The position numbers and the translations under genes are program-made. A model generated the notes under the pieces. That model was not told the DNA's origin. It saw only the letters and a list, made by a program, of their open reading frames with translations, and did not search any database. Of a DNA stretch of 64,000 bases, positions 16,791 through 24,885 are shown piece after piece (within the stretch, counting starts at the first letter, position 1; each line of letters opens with the position of its first letter). Location: assembly GCA_027886865.1 (NCBI GenBank), contig JAPCJR010000001.1, positions 1-64,000 on the forward strand. Reading direction: 5' to 3'. This DNA comes from Nitrososphaerota archaeon. GTDB lineage: Archaea > Thermoproteota > Nitrososphaeria > Nitrososphaerales > UBA183.

Positions 16791-17552
16791 CTACCCTTCC
16801 TCGTATTCCTCTCCCCCTCTGAACATCCGGGAGAACTCACCCACCAGCGCGATGAACCCGTCGCGTGTATACGACGACACGGGATAAACGCCTGACGAAA
16901 GCGATGACCTCCTAAGGCCACGGAAGAGCTCAGTGTAGAACGTGTAGTCGTCTCCGGACCTGACCTTCGAAAGCGCGTCCTCGAATGCGAATGGGTCTCT
17001 GCTCCACTTGACTATCTCGCGGGCCGACTCTTTGGCCAGGTCCACCTTGGACAGGACATTTAGCTGGGGCATCTCCATCCTGAGCTGCACCGAGATGGAG
17101 AGCAGAAGAAGGGAGAGGAAGCTGGCGGGCGTGGACGCTACCACGGCGTCCATCAAGAAAAGCAGCGCCTTGGACTCGCCCTGAAGGCCCTTCGCGATGT
17201 ACGGTCCGCTGTCCCGGAACGCGAAGAGTTCGATCTGTCCGGGGGTATCGACAATCGCAAAGTCAGCGTTGGTCGACTCCATCTCCTCCTGAATCGTGGC
17301 CAGCTTACTCGCGATAAGGTCGTTCGCAAAAATCAAGGCCCCGTTGGGCCCCAAGGAGTAGTCGACCATTATCTGCTGGAAATCGATGCTGTTTCTGATG
17401 TCAACGTCAGGGTCGTAGGGGAGGGAGAGCACACCCGGGTCAAGGTTGACGGCTATAGCGTCCTGGGACTTCTCCCTGTACCAGCTCACGAGCGAGGAGG
17501 TCAAGAGAGACTTGCCCGAGCCCGCTGTACCGGTTACGTAGATTATGTTCAT
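16791..17552 (-). CDS. GPN-loop GTPase
   Basis: GTPase of the Gpn/XAB1 family, found in archaea and eukaryotes; the eukaryotic members help assemble and import RNA polymerase II. Walker A is GTAGSGKS (about residues 7-14), the family-defining Gly-Pro-Asn insertion is in SLGPNGALIFA (about 67-77), the switch II is DTPGQIE, and guanine specificity comes from LSKVDLA. The length of 253 residues is normal. The start ATG at 17552 lies about 33 bases from the end of the CinA-like gene upstream, so they may share a transcript. Confidence 0.92.
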   Translation of the reverse strand: MNIIYVTGTAGSGKSLLTSSLVSWYREKSQDAIAVNLDPGVLSLPYDPDVDIRNSIDFQQIMVDYSLGPNGALIFANDLIASKLATIQEEMESTNADFAIVDTPGQIELFAFRDSGPYIAKGLQGESKALLFLMDAVVASTPASFLSLLLLSISVQLRMEMPQLNVLSKVDLAKESAREIVKWSRDPFAFEDALSKVRSGDDYTFYTELFRGLRRSSLSSGVYPVSSYTRDGFIALVGEFSRMFRGGEEYEEG

Positions 17553-17585
17553 CTCGGCCCATCCAATATCAGTACGTACCTAAGC

Positions 17586-18404
17586 TTAGCGCCCGACTGT
17601 CGAGACCGTCTTCTTCGCTATGGAGCCGCCGGCATCGGCTATCTTCCCCTCGAAAAAGCGGGCTATCGCCTCGCACTCGGACTCCGCCTGCTGCTTTTTG
17701 GTGGACACGACGACCATGTCGAGCTCGACGCTGGACTTCCCTTCCTTCACTCCCTTGGGATGCGACTTGATGTAGGCCGACGGGTGTTTCTTCAGCGCTT
17801 CGGCTATCTCAGGAGCGAGCGTGGATTCGTAAACGGCCACGAGGTGCATTACCACTTTCGAGGTATACAGCTTCCCGACCTTCTTGCGAATCTCCGGCTG
17901 GACCGATTTCTTGTAGATGCGCTTCATCTCCCGCGGCACCCCGGGCAGGCAGAAGATCACCGCTCCAGAATGCTCGATCCTCACTCCCGGGGCAGTACCG
18001 GCACCGTTGGGGAGCGGGGTGGAACCTTCCGGCAACGTCGCCATCTTTCTCCGCGCGGGCGTCAGCTCGAAGGTTCTTCCTATGCTGGCATAGTACTCCT
18101 TTATCATGGAAAGTGCCACTCCACTCAGCTTGACCCTCTTCCCCACCGCAAGCGACACGCCCTTCAGCGTCATGTCATCAGGAGTGGGTCCGAGCCCACC
18201 TACTACGATTATGAAATCTGGTCTTCTCTCAAGCAGCTCTTCGAGGCCAGAAGATATCTCGTCCAGAGAGTCGGTGACGATCAGTACCCGGTCGAGCATC
18301 GTCCCGATTCCGAAGAGCCTGGCGCCGATCCAGTGAGCGTTGGTGTTAACGGTCTTGCCGATGAGGAGCTCCTTCCCCACGCAGAGACAGGTTACCGAGA
18401 CCAT
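17586..18404 (-). CDS. CinA/molybdopterin-binding domain protein
   Basis: Single MoCF-binding (MoaB/CinA N-terminal) domain. Shown by GKELLIGKTVNTNAHWIG at the N-terminus, VVGGLGPTPDDMT in the middle and FCLPGVPREMKRIY. The C-terminal amidohydrolase domain of bacterial CinA is absent, as in archaeal nicotinamide-mononucleotide deamidase-related proteins. The exact reaction is unsettled (pyrophosphatase of ADP-ribose or a cofactor-related role in the family). The length of 272 residues fits. Confidence 0.85.
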   Translation of the reverse strand: MVSVTCLCVGKELLIGKTVNTNAHWIGARLFGIGTMLDRVLIVTDSLDEISSGLEELLERRPDFIIVVGGLGPTPDDMTLKGVSLAVGKRVKLSGVALSMIKEYYASIGRTFELTPARRKMATLPEGSTPLPNGAGTAPGVRIEHSGAVIFCLPGVPREMKRIYKKSVQPEIRKKVGKLYTSKVVMHLVAVYESTLAPEIAEALKKHPSAYIKSHPKGVKEGKSSVELDMVVVSTKKQQAESECEAIARFFEGKIADAGGSIAKKTVSTVGR

Positions 18405-18458
18405 CAGACGTGTATCGCGAATTAAACGTTAATACGTTATTCTATTGGCAACTCGTCA

Positions 18459-18902
18459 TTGCCAGGGAGAGAGTATCCGGAACATCCGCTGGTGGGCGTC
18501 GGCGGGTTCATTCACAAGGAGGGCAAGGTATTGATGATAAAGAGGAAATTTGAACCAAACAAGGGAAGGTGGTCTCTGCCGGGGGGTCTCCTGGAGGTCG
18601 GCGAGGACCCGGAGCAGGCTGCGAAGCGTGAAGTGCGGGAGGAACTCGGGCTCGAGGTCGCGGTGGAGGGGCTGCTGCAGGTCGCGAACGAGGTCATCCC
18701 GGACGCCGCGGGCAGGGTCAGGTATCATTTTGTCCTCGTGGACTATCTGATGAGGCCGGTGGGAGACAAGATAACACTCAACGAGGAATCGGAAGAATAT
18801 GCCTGGTTCGAGCCATCGGCTGTGGAGGGCCTAAACACCACAAACAACACCAGGCTGATCGTCAAGAAGTACATGGAGATGCGAGATAAGGACGCGCGGT
18901 AA
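18459..18902 (+). CDS. Nudix hydrolase
   Basis: Hydrolyses a nucleoside diphosphate linked to another moiety, with Mg2+ or Mn2+. The Nudix box GGLLEVGEDPEQAAKREV followed by REELG is complete (G-x5-E-x7-R-E-U-x-E-E-x-G-U), at about residues 42-64. The preceding RWSLPGG is typical of ADP-ribose or mutator-type members; the substrate cannot be decided. The start is TTG 18459. It is convergent with the small zinc-ribbon gene. Confidence 0.9.
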   Translation: MPGREYPEHPLVGVGGFIHKEGKVLMIKRKFEPNKGRWSLPGGLLEVGEDPEQAAKREVREELGLEVAVEGLLQVANEVIPDAAGRVRYHFVLVDYLMRPVGDKITLNEESEEYAWFEPSAVEGLNTTNNTRLIVKKYMEMRDKDAR

Positions 18903-18918
18903 CCGGTCGAGTTCGCGG

Positions 18919-19137
18919 TTACTTCTTGTCCTTCTTGTCCTTCAGCCACCAGTCGAGATAGTCTGCCTGTTGTCTCTGCTTCTTCCTCATGTCGTCGTCG
19001 GTGCTGTTTCTAAGTTTGACCCTGAGTTCTGAGAGCTGCTCTCTGGTTAAGAAGAGGCCGCAACCTTTACAGGAAAAGCGCTTGCTCATGGCATCGAATA
19101 ACATGGGACTGCCGCACTCGGGACAAAACTGATCCAA
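18919..19137 (-). CDS. small zinc-ribbon protein
   Basis: This 72-residue protein opens with two Cys pairs (FCPECG and FSCKGCG) that form one zinc ribbon, followed by a charged helical tail ending in DKKDKK. Archaeal genomes carry several such proteins near RNA and translation genes. The function of this one is not known. Confidence 0.75.
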   Translation of the reverse strand: MDQFCPECGSPMLFDAMSKRFSCKGCGLFLTREQLSELRVKLRNSTDDDMRKKQRQQADYLDWWLKDKKDKK

Positions 19138-19258
19138 ACCAACCGGTGTAATGTGTCAACATCCCATTGATTAAGTCTTTGGTGAATAATCCGGTTCTAC
19201 TGCGTCTGCTGTGCATGGCGGCTTAAATGTAGTTCTCGGATGAATCCGTGTGCTCGCG

Positions 19259-20464
19259 ATGAAGTCTGTCAAGCAGAGGTTCGCTTCGCCACCATCAATC
19301 GATCCTCTGATGGAGGCCTTCCGCCTGATGTGCAACGATGCCATCAGAATCGGCCTCGCTGCTGACGCTTCATCACTAAAGCGTCTCTCGAAACTAACTT
19401 ACAGCGAGTTGAAGCGGTATGACGACGTTCCATCCTACTACAAGCTCTGCGCGATATCCAAGGCGGCTGGAATCCTAGCAGCGAGGAAGAAATCCATCAG
19501 GCGCGGATTTCCCACGAAGAACCCATATCTCTCCAAGCCTCTTCTCGTCTCGGGCTACGGATTCAAGGTCAAGGACGCTTCACTTGTCGTTCCTCTCGGC
19601 GAACGCCGATTCGAGCGCGTATCTCTGAACGCGCACACGCTCGCCGTCATGTTGCAACCGGGCGTGAAGGTCCGGTCCTTCACTCTGACTGAGCGCTCGC
19701 TCTCGCTCTGCATCGCGAAGGAGGTCGAAGAGGTACCCGTTCAGAGCGTGGTGGGCGTCGACAGGAACCTTAGAAACGTGACCGTCGGGAACGCCGAGCA
19801 GGTGACCTACTACGATGTCTCGCACGTGGTGGAGATAGCCGAGAACACGAGAGGCATCATGCGCTCGTTCAAGCGAAACGACGTCCGAATCAGGAAGCGA
19901 CTCGCGGAGAAGTATGGCCGAAGAAGACAGGAGCGGATAAGGCAGATCCTAAATCGCGCGTCGAAGAACGTCGTCACGGAAGCCAAGAGGAACAGGCAGG
20001 CGATAGCTTTCGAGGACATCGGGGGTATCAGGAAACTCTATCGAAGGGGGAACGGTCAGGGTCGCGCCTTCAGGGACAATATGAACTCGTGGCCGTTCCA
20101 CGAGCTGAAGCGTCAGGTGGAATACAAGGCTGCGTGGGAGGGCGTCCCCGTCGTCACTCTCTCCGCGAAGGAGACGAGAGGCACCACGATGGACTGTCCG
20201 CGATGCGGGGAGAGACTCCAAGCAGCGGTCCGAGGCGATAGCCAGCGCTACCGCCAGCTGTGGTGCAAAGGCTGCAAGAGGTGGGAGGACCGCGACCTTG
20301 TCGCTGTCATGAACATCTCGCGCAGGGGTTGGGTGAGGTTCGCCCAATCGCAAGGAGAAGGGGAGGCAGGTGAAGCGGTGAAGAGGAACCCCGAAGGCAG
20401 GAGACAGCAGGTAATCCTCAGAGTCGATGCCTCGAAACCGTGCCATGCGCACCGTGCGCGGTAG
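19259..20464 (+). CDS. tnpB: TnpB, IS200/IS605-family RNA-guided nuclease
   Basis: OrfB/TnpB proteins are RuvC-like nucleases guided by an RNA made from the element's right end. The three acidic residues are visible: Asp in GVDRNLRN (about residue 166), Glu in AFEDIGGI (about 250) and Asp in WEDRDLVAVMNIS (about 346). A zinc ribbon (CPRCG and CKGC) lies before the third. At about 401 residues the protein looks complete and likely active. No TnpA transposase lies alongside. ATG 19259 is taken instead of the upstream GTG at 19250. It interrupts the interval between the zinc-ribbon and prs genes. Confidence 0.9.
   Translation: MKSVKQRFASPPSIDPLMEAFRLMCNDAIRIGLAADASSLKRLSKLTYSELKRYDDVPSYYKLCAISKAAGILAARKKSIRRGFPTKNPYLSKPLLVSGYGFKVKDASLVVPLGERRFERVSLNAHTLAVMLQPGVKVRSFTLTERSLSLCIAKEVEEVPVQSVVGVDRNLRNVTVGNAEQVTYYDVSHVVEIAENTRGIMRSFKRNDVRIRKRLAEKYGRRRQERIRQILNRASKNVVTEAKRNRQAIAFEDIGGIRKLYRRGNGQGRAFRDNMNSWPFHELKRQVEYKAAWEGVPVVTLSAKETRGTTMDCPRCGERLQAAVRGDSQRYRQLWCKGCKRWEDRDLVAVMNISRRGWVRFAQSQGEGEAGEAVKRNPEGRRQQVILRVDASKPCHAHRAR
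20437..20462 (+). ncRNA. candidate right-end hairpin of the TnpB element (guide-RNA scaffold)
   Basis: ACCGTGC (20437-20443) can pair with GCGCGGT (20456-20462), with one G-U pair, around a 12-base loop, exactly at the end of the tnpB frame. In IS605-type elements the right end forms hairpins and is transcribed as the guide RNA. The extent of the RNA and the guide cannot be set from one copy. Confidence 0.35.
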
Positions 20465-20533
20465 AACCAATAATCTGCCCTTTGCTGAATGGAAAATCAA
20501 TTAATTAACCTCTCACGGGCGAGTGGTTGAGGC

Positions 20534-21424
20534 TTGACAGATAGGCTCGTTTTCGCCGGTCCCGCCAGCAGGGAATTTGCAAAAACGCTCGCCCAGCGTC
20601 TGAACCTGCCCATCCTGTCTGTCGAAGTCAAGGAATTCTCCGACACTGAGACAAAGTACAGGTTCGAGGAGAATGTCAGTGGTACCAGCGTCCTCCTCGT
20701 CCAGTCTACTTATCCCCCAGTGGACAAGAACTACATGCAGATTTTCCTAGCGGCGCATCACCTCAGCCAGGAAGGGGCGAAGGTGCACGCGGTCATACCG
20801 TACCTTGGTTACGCGAGGCAAGATAAACAGTTCCTGAACGGCGAAGTGGTAAGTCTGGGCGTTGTCTCTCACCTGCTCAGGACCTGCGGCGTCGTGAGGG
20901 TCACGACGGTCGACATCCACTCTGCCGAGGGGCTCGCGCTATTCGCGATGCCGACATACAGTGTCTCGGCCATACCCAGCCTCGCCCAGTACGTGAAGAA
21001 GAACCTGAAGCTGATATCCCCGGTTGTCGTATCGCCGGATTTCGGCTCCTCGAAGCGCACGGAGGCGTTCGCGGCCCTGTACGGGGCGCAGCATATGCAA
21101 TTCGCCAAGGAGAGGGACAGGACCACCGGCGAGGTGAAGGTAGAGACCGGGGAGCTGCAAGTCGAAGACAGGGATGTCATAATAGTGGACGATATGATCT
21201 CGACCGGAGGGACGATTAGGGCAGCCGCGGAGAAGCTGAGAGCGGCGCGCGCCCGGAAGATAGTCGTCACGTGTGTTCACGCCCTGCTGCTCGGTGAAGC
21301 GTATGAGAGGTTGATTGACGCAGGGGTCGACGAGATAATAGGGACCAACACGGTCCCGAGCAAGGTAAGCAAGGTTGACGCGACAGAGCCGCTCGCCGCC
21401 TATCTCCGGACGGTCAGCGAGTAG
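20534..21424 (+). CDS. prs: ribose-phosphate pyrophosphokinase
   Basis: Makes PRPP from ribose 5-phosphate and ATP for nucleotide, His and Trp synthesis. Marks are YARQDKQF (ATP-binding flexible loop), VDIHSAEGLALF and the PRPP loop DDMISTGGTIRAA. At 296 residues it has the length of archaeal class III-like enzymes. TTG 20534 is the start. The gene overlaps or abuts the following tRNA methyltransferase gene, so they are likely co-transcribed. Confidence 0.94.
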   Translation: MTDRLVFAGPASREFAKTLAQRLNLPILSVEVKEFSDTETKYRFEENVSGTSVLLVQSTYPPVDKNYMQIFLAAHHLSQEGAKVHAVIPYLGYARQDKQFLNGEVVSLGVVSHLLRTCGVVRVTTVDIHSAEGLALFAMPTYSVSAIPSLAQYVKKNLKLISPVVVSPDFGSSKRTEAFAALYGAQHMQFAKERDRTTGEVKVETGELQVEDRDVIIVDDMISTGGTIRAAAEKLRAARARKIVVTCVHALLLGEAYERLIDAGVDEIIGTNTVPSKVSKVDATEPLAAYLRTVSE

Positions 21425-22382
21425 CATTCTCTTCCTGCTCTCCGGCGAGGAGACAGGCATACCAGCCGCAGAGGCGCGGGCGCTGGTGAGGATGCAGGAC
21501 CCCTCTGCGAGCTTCATGACCCCCCACAAGAGGGTGCTAATCGCCTCCACCACGGCCAAGCCGTCTGAGATCGGCATGCGGGTCGCGTACTCCAGAAGGG
21601 TCGGCCCGATGGTCGCGCAGGACGGACTGAGCAAGGACGACCTACGACTGTTGAGAAAGGGCACCTATGCGATTAGGGTGTTCGACCTAGAGAGGAAGAA
21701 CGACTCAGAAGGCCTGGTCTCGGACTTGGCGGATGAGATCGGCGGGAAGGTCTCGCTCGATGAGCCTGACAGGGAGCTGACCGTCGTCCGGGGCGGACAC
21801 GACTACCTCGCGGTGACGAATCCATCCCTCATGAGACAGAACTGGATCGTGAGAAGGCCGAGGGGGAGGGCCTTTTTCCATCCTTCGGCAATCTTCCCGA
21901 AGTTTTCGAGGCTACTGGTGAACCTTTCCGGAGTGAGCCGCGGAGAGACATTCCTGGATCCGTTCTGCGGGACAGGCAGCCTGTTGCTGGAGGCGTCAGA
22001 AGTGGGCGCCCGACCGCTCGGGATAGACCTCCATTCTAAGATGGTGAAGGGGGCGAGCCGGAATAGAGACAAGTTCGCTCAGGAATGGCTGGGGGTCATC
22101 AGGGCCGACTCCCAGCACATCCCGCTGACTGGCGTGGACGCTATCGCCACCGATATCCCCTACGGGAAACTCGCTACCACATCGGGGTCCAGCATGAGCA
22201 GGATTCTTGAGAACCTTATCAATGAGGCCTCATCGTTGCTTGCATGTGGAAGGAGACTCGTCGTGATGCACCCAAAGTCGATCGAAATTGGGAGAAGTGA
22301 CGGGTTCGAAGTCGATGAGGAGCTTCATCTCTTTGTCCATAAGAAGCTCACCCGCACGATAAGCGTTCTCAGGAGGACCTGA
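21375..22382 (+). CDS. tRNA (guanine-N2) methyltransferase, Trm11/TrmG10 type
   Basis: SAM-dependent enzyme that modifies guanosine (position 10) of tRNA. The N-terminal half resembles a THUMP domain; the C-terminal half has the SAM loop FLDPFCGTGSLLLEA and the catalytic motif IATDIPYGKL, a variant of D-P-P-Y with Ile in place of the first Pro. The only standard start is TTG 21375, which overlaps prs by 50 bases; the family's usual beginning (FLLSGE) lies about 18 residues in, right after the prs stop, with only ATT there. Thus the true start is uncertain. It is followed 4 bases later by RNase Z. Confidence 0.85.
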   Translation: MTRQSRSPPISGRSASSILFLLSGEETGIPAAEARALVRMQDPSASFMTPHKRVLIASTTAKPSEIGMRVAYSRRVGPMVAQDGLSKDDLRLLRKGTYAIRVFDLERKNDSEGLVSDLADEIGGKVSLDEPDRELTVVRGGHDYLAVTNPSLMRQNWIVRRPRGRAFFHPSAIFPKFSRLLVNLSGVSRGETFLDPFCGTGSLLLEASEVGARPLGIDLHSKMVKGASRNRDKFAQEWLGVIRADSQHIPLTGVDAIATDIPYGKLATTSGSSMSRILENLINEASSLLACGRRLVVMHPKSIEIGRSDGFEVDEELHLFVHKKLTRTISVLRRT

Positions 22383-22385
22383 GGC

Positions 22386-23309
22386 GTGACGACGCTCGAA
22401 GTAACTTTCCTGGGCACGAGCTCCGCGACACCGACCAAGATGAGGAGCCTGCCTTCGATTGCTATCACACGGGACGGACAGGTCACCCTGATGGATTGCG
22501 GGGAGGGCGCGCAGAGTAGATTTGTGAAGTTCGGGATAGGACTGAACAGGGAGATGCTCGTCCTCATAACCCATCTGCACGGGGACCACGTCAACGGCCT
22601 GCTGGGCCTGCTCCAGACGATGAGCATGAGTCAGAGGATAAGGACGCTGACGATCGTCGCCCCTGGGCAGCTCTTCGAATGGTTGAAGTTCACGATGCGC
22701 GTGCTCCACATCGGGCTCTCGTTCCAGGTCCTGATGGTCCCGGTCAGGGCCGGCGTCGTGTTCAGGGGCAAGGACTTCAGGATAAGGGCCGGGAGAGCCA
22801 ACCACTCCATCGAAGCCTGGTCGTACGTCTTTGAGGAGCTCCCGCGGCCCGGGGTATTCGACCCCAAGAAGGCTCTTGCGCTGGGAATCCCTGAAGGAAA
22901 GAAGTGGTCGAGCCTGCAGCGCGGAAGGAGCGTGGTGGTCAAAGGAGCCAAGTTCCTTCCAGGTCAGGTCGTGGGGCCGTCGAGGCCCGGCAGGAAGGTC
23001 GGTTACTCCGGTGACACTAGGCCGACGAAGACGCTGGCGAAGTTCTTCGCTGGCGTGGACCTACTCATCTTCGACTCCACTTTCGCGGCCGGTGACTCCG
23101 ACAAGGCCATCGAAAGGAAGCACAGCACCGCCGTGGAGGCAGCGCAGCTGGCGAAGGATGCCGGCGTGAGGGCGCTCGCTCTGACGCACTTCAGCGCACG
23201 ATACAGGGACGCGGGGCGACTACTGCGGGAGGCGACGAAGGTGTTCGAGAACACCGTCGCTGCTAAAGATGGGCTTGTCCTTGAGGTTCCGCAGCACGAT
23301 ACGGCGTGA
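22386..23309 (+). CDS. rnz: ribonuclease Z
   Basis: Zinc-dependent endonuclease that removes the 3' trailer from tRNA precursors. The metallo-beta-lactamase motif HLHGDHVNGLLGLL, then GYSGDTRPTKTLAKF and LTHFSARY give the full ligand set. The 307-residue length matches the short form. GTG 22386 starts 4 bases after the methyltransferase stop, which puts two tRNA-processing genes in one operon with prs. Confidence 0.94.
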   Translation: MTTLEVTFLGTSSATPTKMRSLPSIAITRDGQVTLMDCGEGAQSRFVKFGIGLNREMLVLITHLHGDHVNGLLGLLQTMSMSQRIRTLTIVAPGQLFEWLKFTMRVLHIGLSFQVLMVPVRAGVVFRGKDFRIRAGRANHSIEAWSYVFEELPRPGVFDPKKALALGIPEGKKWSSLQRGRSVVVKGAKFLPGQVVGPSRPGRKVGYSGDTRPTKTLAKFFAGVDLLIFDSTFAAGDSDKAIERKHSTAVEAAQLAKDAGVRALALTHFSARYRDAGRLLREATKVFENTVAAKDGLVLEVPQHDTA

Positions 23310-23652
23310 GCCAGTCCATCAGTTCCTCGGGCTTCTCGCATTCCAGTTCCAGCGCCAGTGGCCCGACCGGGGATTCCTCTCCCGTGGAGACCGCCGCGAT
23401 CACTCCCACGAAGGCGGCCTGCCGGTTGAATAGTATGCGCATCCCGTTGCCGTCGATGCTCTTGAGGAGCAGCCTCCGCGCCGCGTTTCTAACGTGCCTG
23501 TCCCTGAGCTGGTCGTGCACCTTCTGCAGGCAGGCGGGTTCGGACGAACGAAGGACCACGGTGTCTTCGCTCTCCTCGACCTGATAGCTGCAATCCCCGA
23601 GTACGTTGCGGGCTGCGGTCAGGACCCTTTCCCTGTCCTCGGAGGGGGACAC
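23263..23652 (-). CDS. UPF0201 family RNA-binding-fold protein
   Basis: A conserved archaeal family with an L5-like fold. The key stretch is NRQAAFVGVIAAVS followed by SPVGPLALEL. The frame GTG 23652 seems to miss the first strand: codons just upstream in the same frame (encoding SIVLRAG) match the family's N-terminus, but no ATG, GTG or TTG precedes them. It is encoded next to the UPF0200 kinase, its usual partner in archaea, and its 3' end overlaps RNase Z by 47 bases in the convergent direction. Confidence 0.78.
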   Translation of the reverse strand: MSPSEDRERVLTAARNVLGDCSYQVEESEDTVVLRSSEPACLQKVHDQLRDRHVRNAARRLLLKSIDGNGMRILFNRQAAFVGVIAAVSTGEESPVGPLALELECEKPEELMDWLTPYRAAEPQGQAHL

Positions 23653-23686
23653 CCCGGCGCGTAGGACTATGCTTAGCGGGCCACCG

Positions 23687-24235
23687 CTAAACAGGCTTCA
23701 TCCACCGATCCACTACCATCTTCGCGCTGGAGCCGAGTTCTTCTATCGAGATGCGCTCGTTCGAGACGACCTCGTCTGCAAGCGCTATGGCCCCACCTAT
23801 CCCTATTGAGAGCTCCCTCTCGTCCCTTGCGTTGAAGCTCTCTATGCTCTGGGGGTCGTCCGTCCTGCCCCTCGCCCTGAGCAGCTGGAACCTCCTGCCC
23901 GGGGAAGCCCAGATCGCCAGTAGTTTCACCTCGCCGGTCTTTCTGAACAGCTCCACTTCCGCTGTCGACCTTATGCCGTCGACGACCACGGCGTCGCCCG
24001 TCATCGACTTGATGCTGAGAAGGCAGAGCTCAGCGACCGCGCCCGCGCCATACTTCTCGCGGAGTTCACGCATGACGGCACCCATGTTCTTGTCGTCAGG
24101 GTAGAGGTTCCTACGCTTGGTCTCCTCCCTGATCATGTCGCCCATCGCTATATTCTTGAGACCCAAGGCCCCCAGTTCCTTCGCCACGGTCGACTTGCCG
24201 GCCCCTGGCATCCCTGTGATGGCGATGATGAGCAA
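23687..24235 (-). CDS. UPF0200 family P-loop kinase (dephospho-CoA-kinase-like)
   Basis: 182-residue nucleotide kinase with Walker A GMPGAGKS (about residues 7-14), the lid-like segment RARGRTDDPQSIESFNARDERE and the acceptor-site motif VVVDGIRS. The UPF0200 family is widespread in archaea and is often next to UPF0201, as here (34 bases apart). Its substrate is not firmly known; resemblance is to dephospho-CoA and adenylate kinases. Confidence 0.85.
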   Translation of the reverse strand: MLIIAITGMPGAGKSTVAKELGALGLKNIAMGDMIREETKRRNLYPDDKNMGAVMRELREKYGAGAVAELCLLSIKSMTGDAVVVDGIRSTAEVELFRKTGEVKLLAIWASPGRRFQLLRARGRTDDPQSIESFNARDERELSIGIGGAIALADEVVSNERISIEELGSSAKMVVDRWMKPV

Positions 24236-24333
24236 AACCTGTATCCTCCAAGCGAGCCCTACTGAGAGTATTAATCATCATCGGGTTCTAATTTATTAGT
24301 TCGGGTCGGCAACGCGAAGAAAGGTGGAGCTTC

Positions 24334-24885
24334 ATGCGCGCGTTTCTGGCTTTTGACATCTCGCACGAGGTAATCGAAAGGCTCGTCGAGTCCCAGCAGG
24401 AACTCAGGGACACCCGGGCAGACGTCGGGCTGGTCGCAAAGGACAACCTCCATTTCACCGTTAAGTTCCTAGGGGAGGTTCCTGACGAGATAGCCGATAC
24501 GGTGGATGGGCGGGTCGCCGGTCTCAATCTTTCATCTTTCGAAGTCCGAATGGAGGGCGTCGGAGTGTTTCCGGACGTTCAGCGTCCCAGAATAGTCTGG
24601 GCGGGAGTCGCGGCCGACGACGAACCCGTCATCGCCGATACGGCAGAGGCCGTTATCGAAGCTCTCGATGGCATCGGCAAACCCGAAGAGCGAGAGTTCC
24701 GCGCGCACGTGACGATAGGCAGGATAAGGTCGTCTCGCAACATGGAGGGCTTGGTGTCCTTCGCCCGCGGGAACGCGAAGCGTGAGTTCGGCAAGACCAG
24801 GATCTCGAGCCTCAAGCTAAAGTCCAGCCTCCTGACGCCGAACGGGCCAATCTACAAGGACGTCAGGGAGTACGCGCTCAAGTGA
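24334..24885 (+). CDS. thpR: RNA 2',3'-cyclic phosphodiesterase (2'-5' RNA ligase family)
   Basis: Two-histidine phosphoesterase. Both H-x-T-x motifs are present: HFTVKFLG (about residue 45) and HVTIGRI (about 127). The 183-residue length is usual. It opens RNA cyclic phosphates, with weak 2'-5' ligation in vitro for some members. Its TGA overlaps the GTG of the CCA transferase gene, so the two tRNA-end enzymes are translationally coupled. Confidence 0.93.
   Translation: MRAFLAFDISHEVIERLVESQQELRDTRADVGLVAKDNLHFTVKFLGEVPDEIADTVDGRVAGLNLSSFEVRMEGVGVFPDVQRPRIVWAGVAADDEPVIADTAEAVIEALDGIGKPEEREFRAHVTIGRIRSSRNMEGLVSFARGNAKREFGKTRISSLKLKSSLLTPNGPIYKDVREYALK

Noticed and set aside
16653..16895. Plus-strand frame of 80 codons before and within the GPN GTPase end
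   Set aside because: Half of it is antisense to the conserved GTPase C-terminus, with no known motif.
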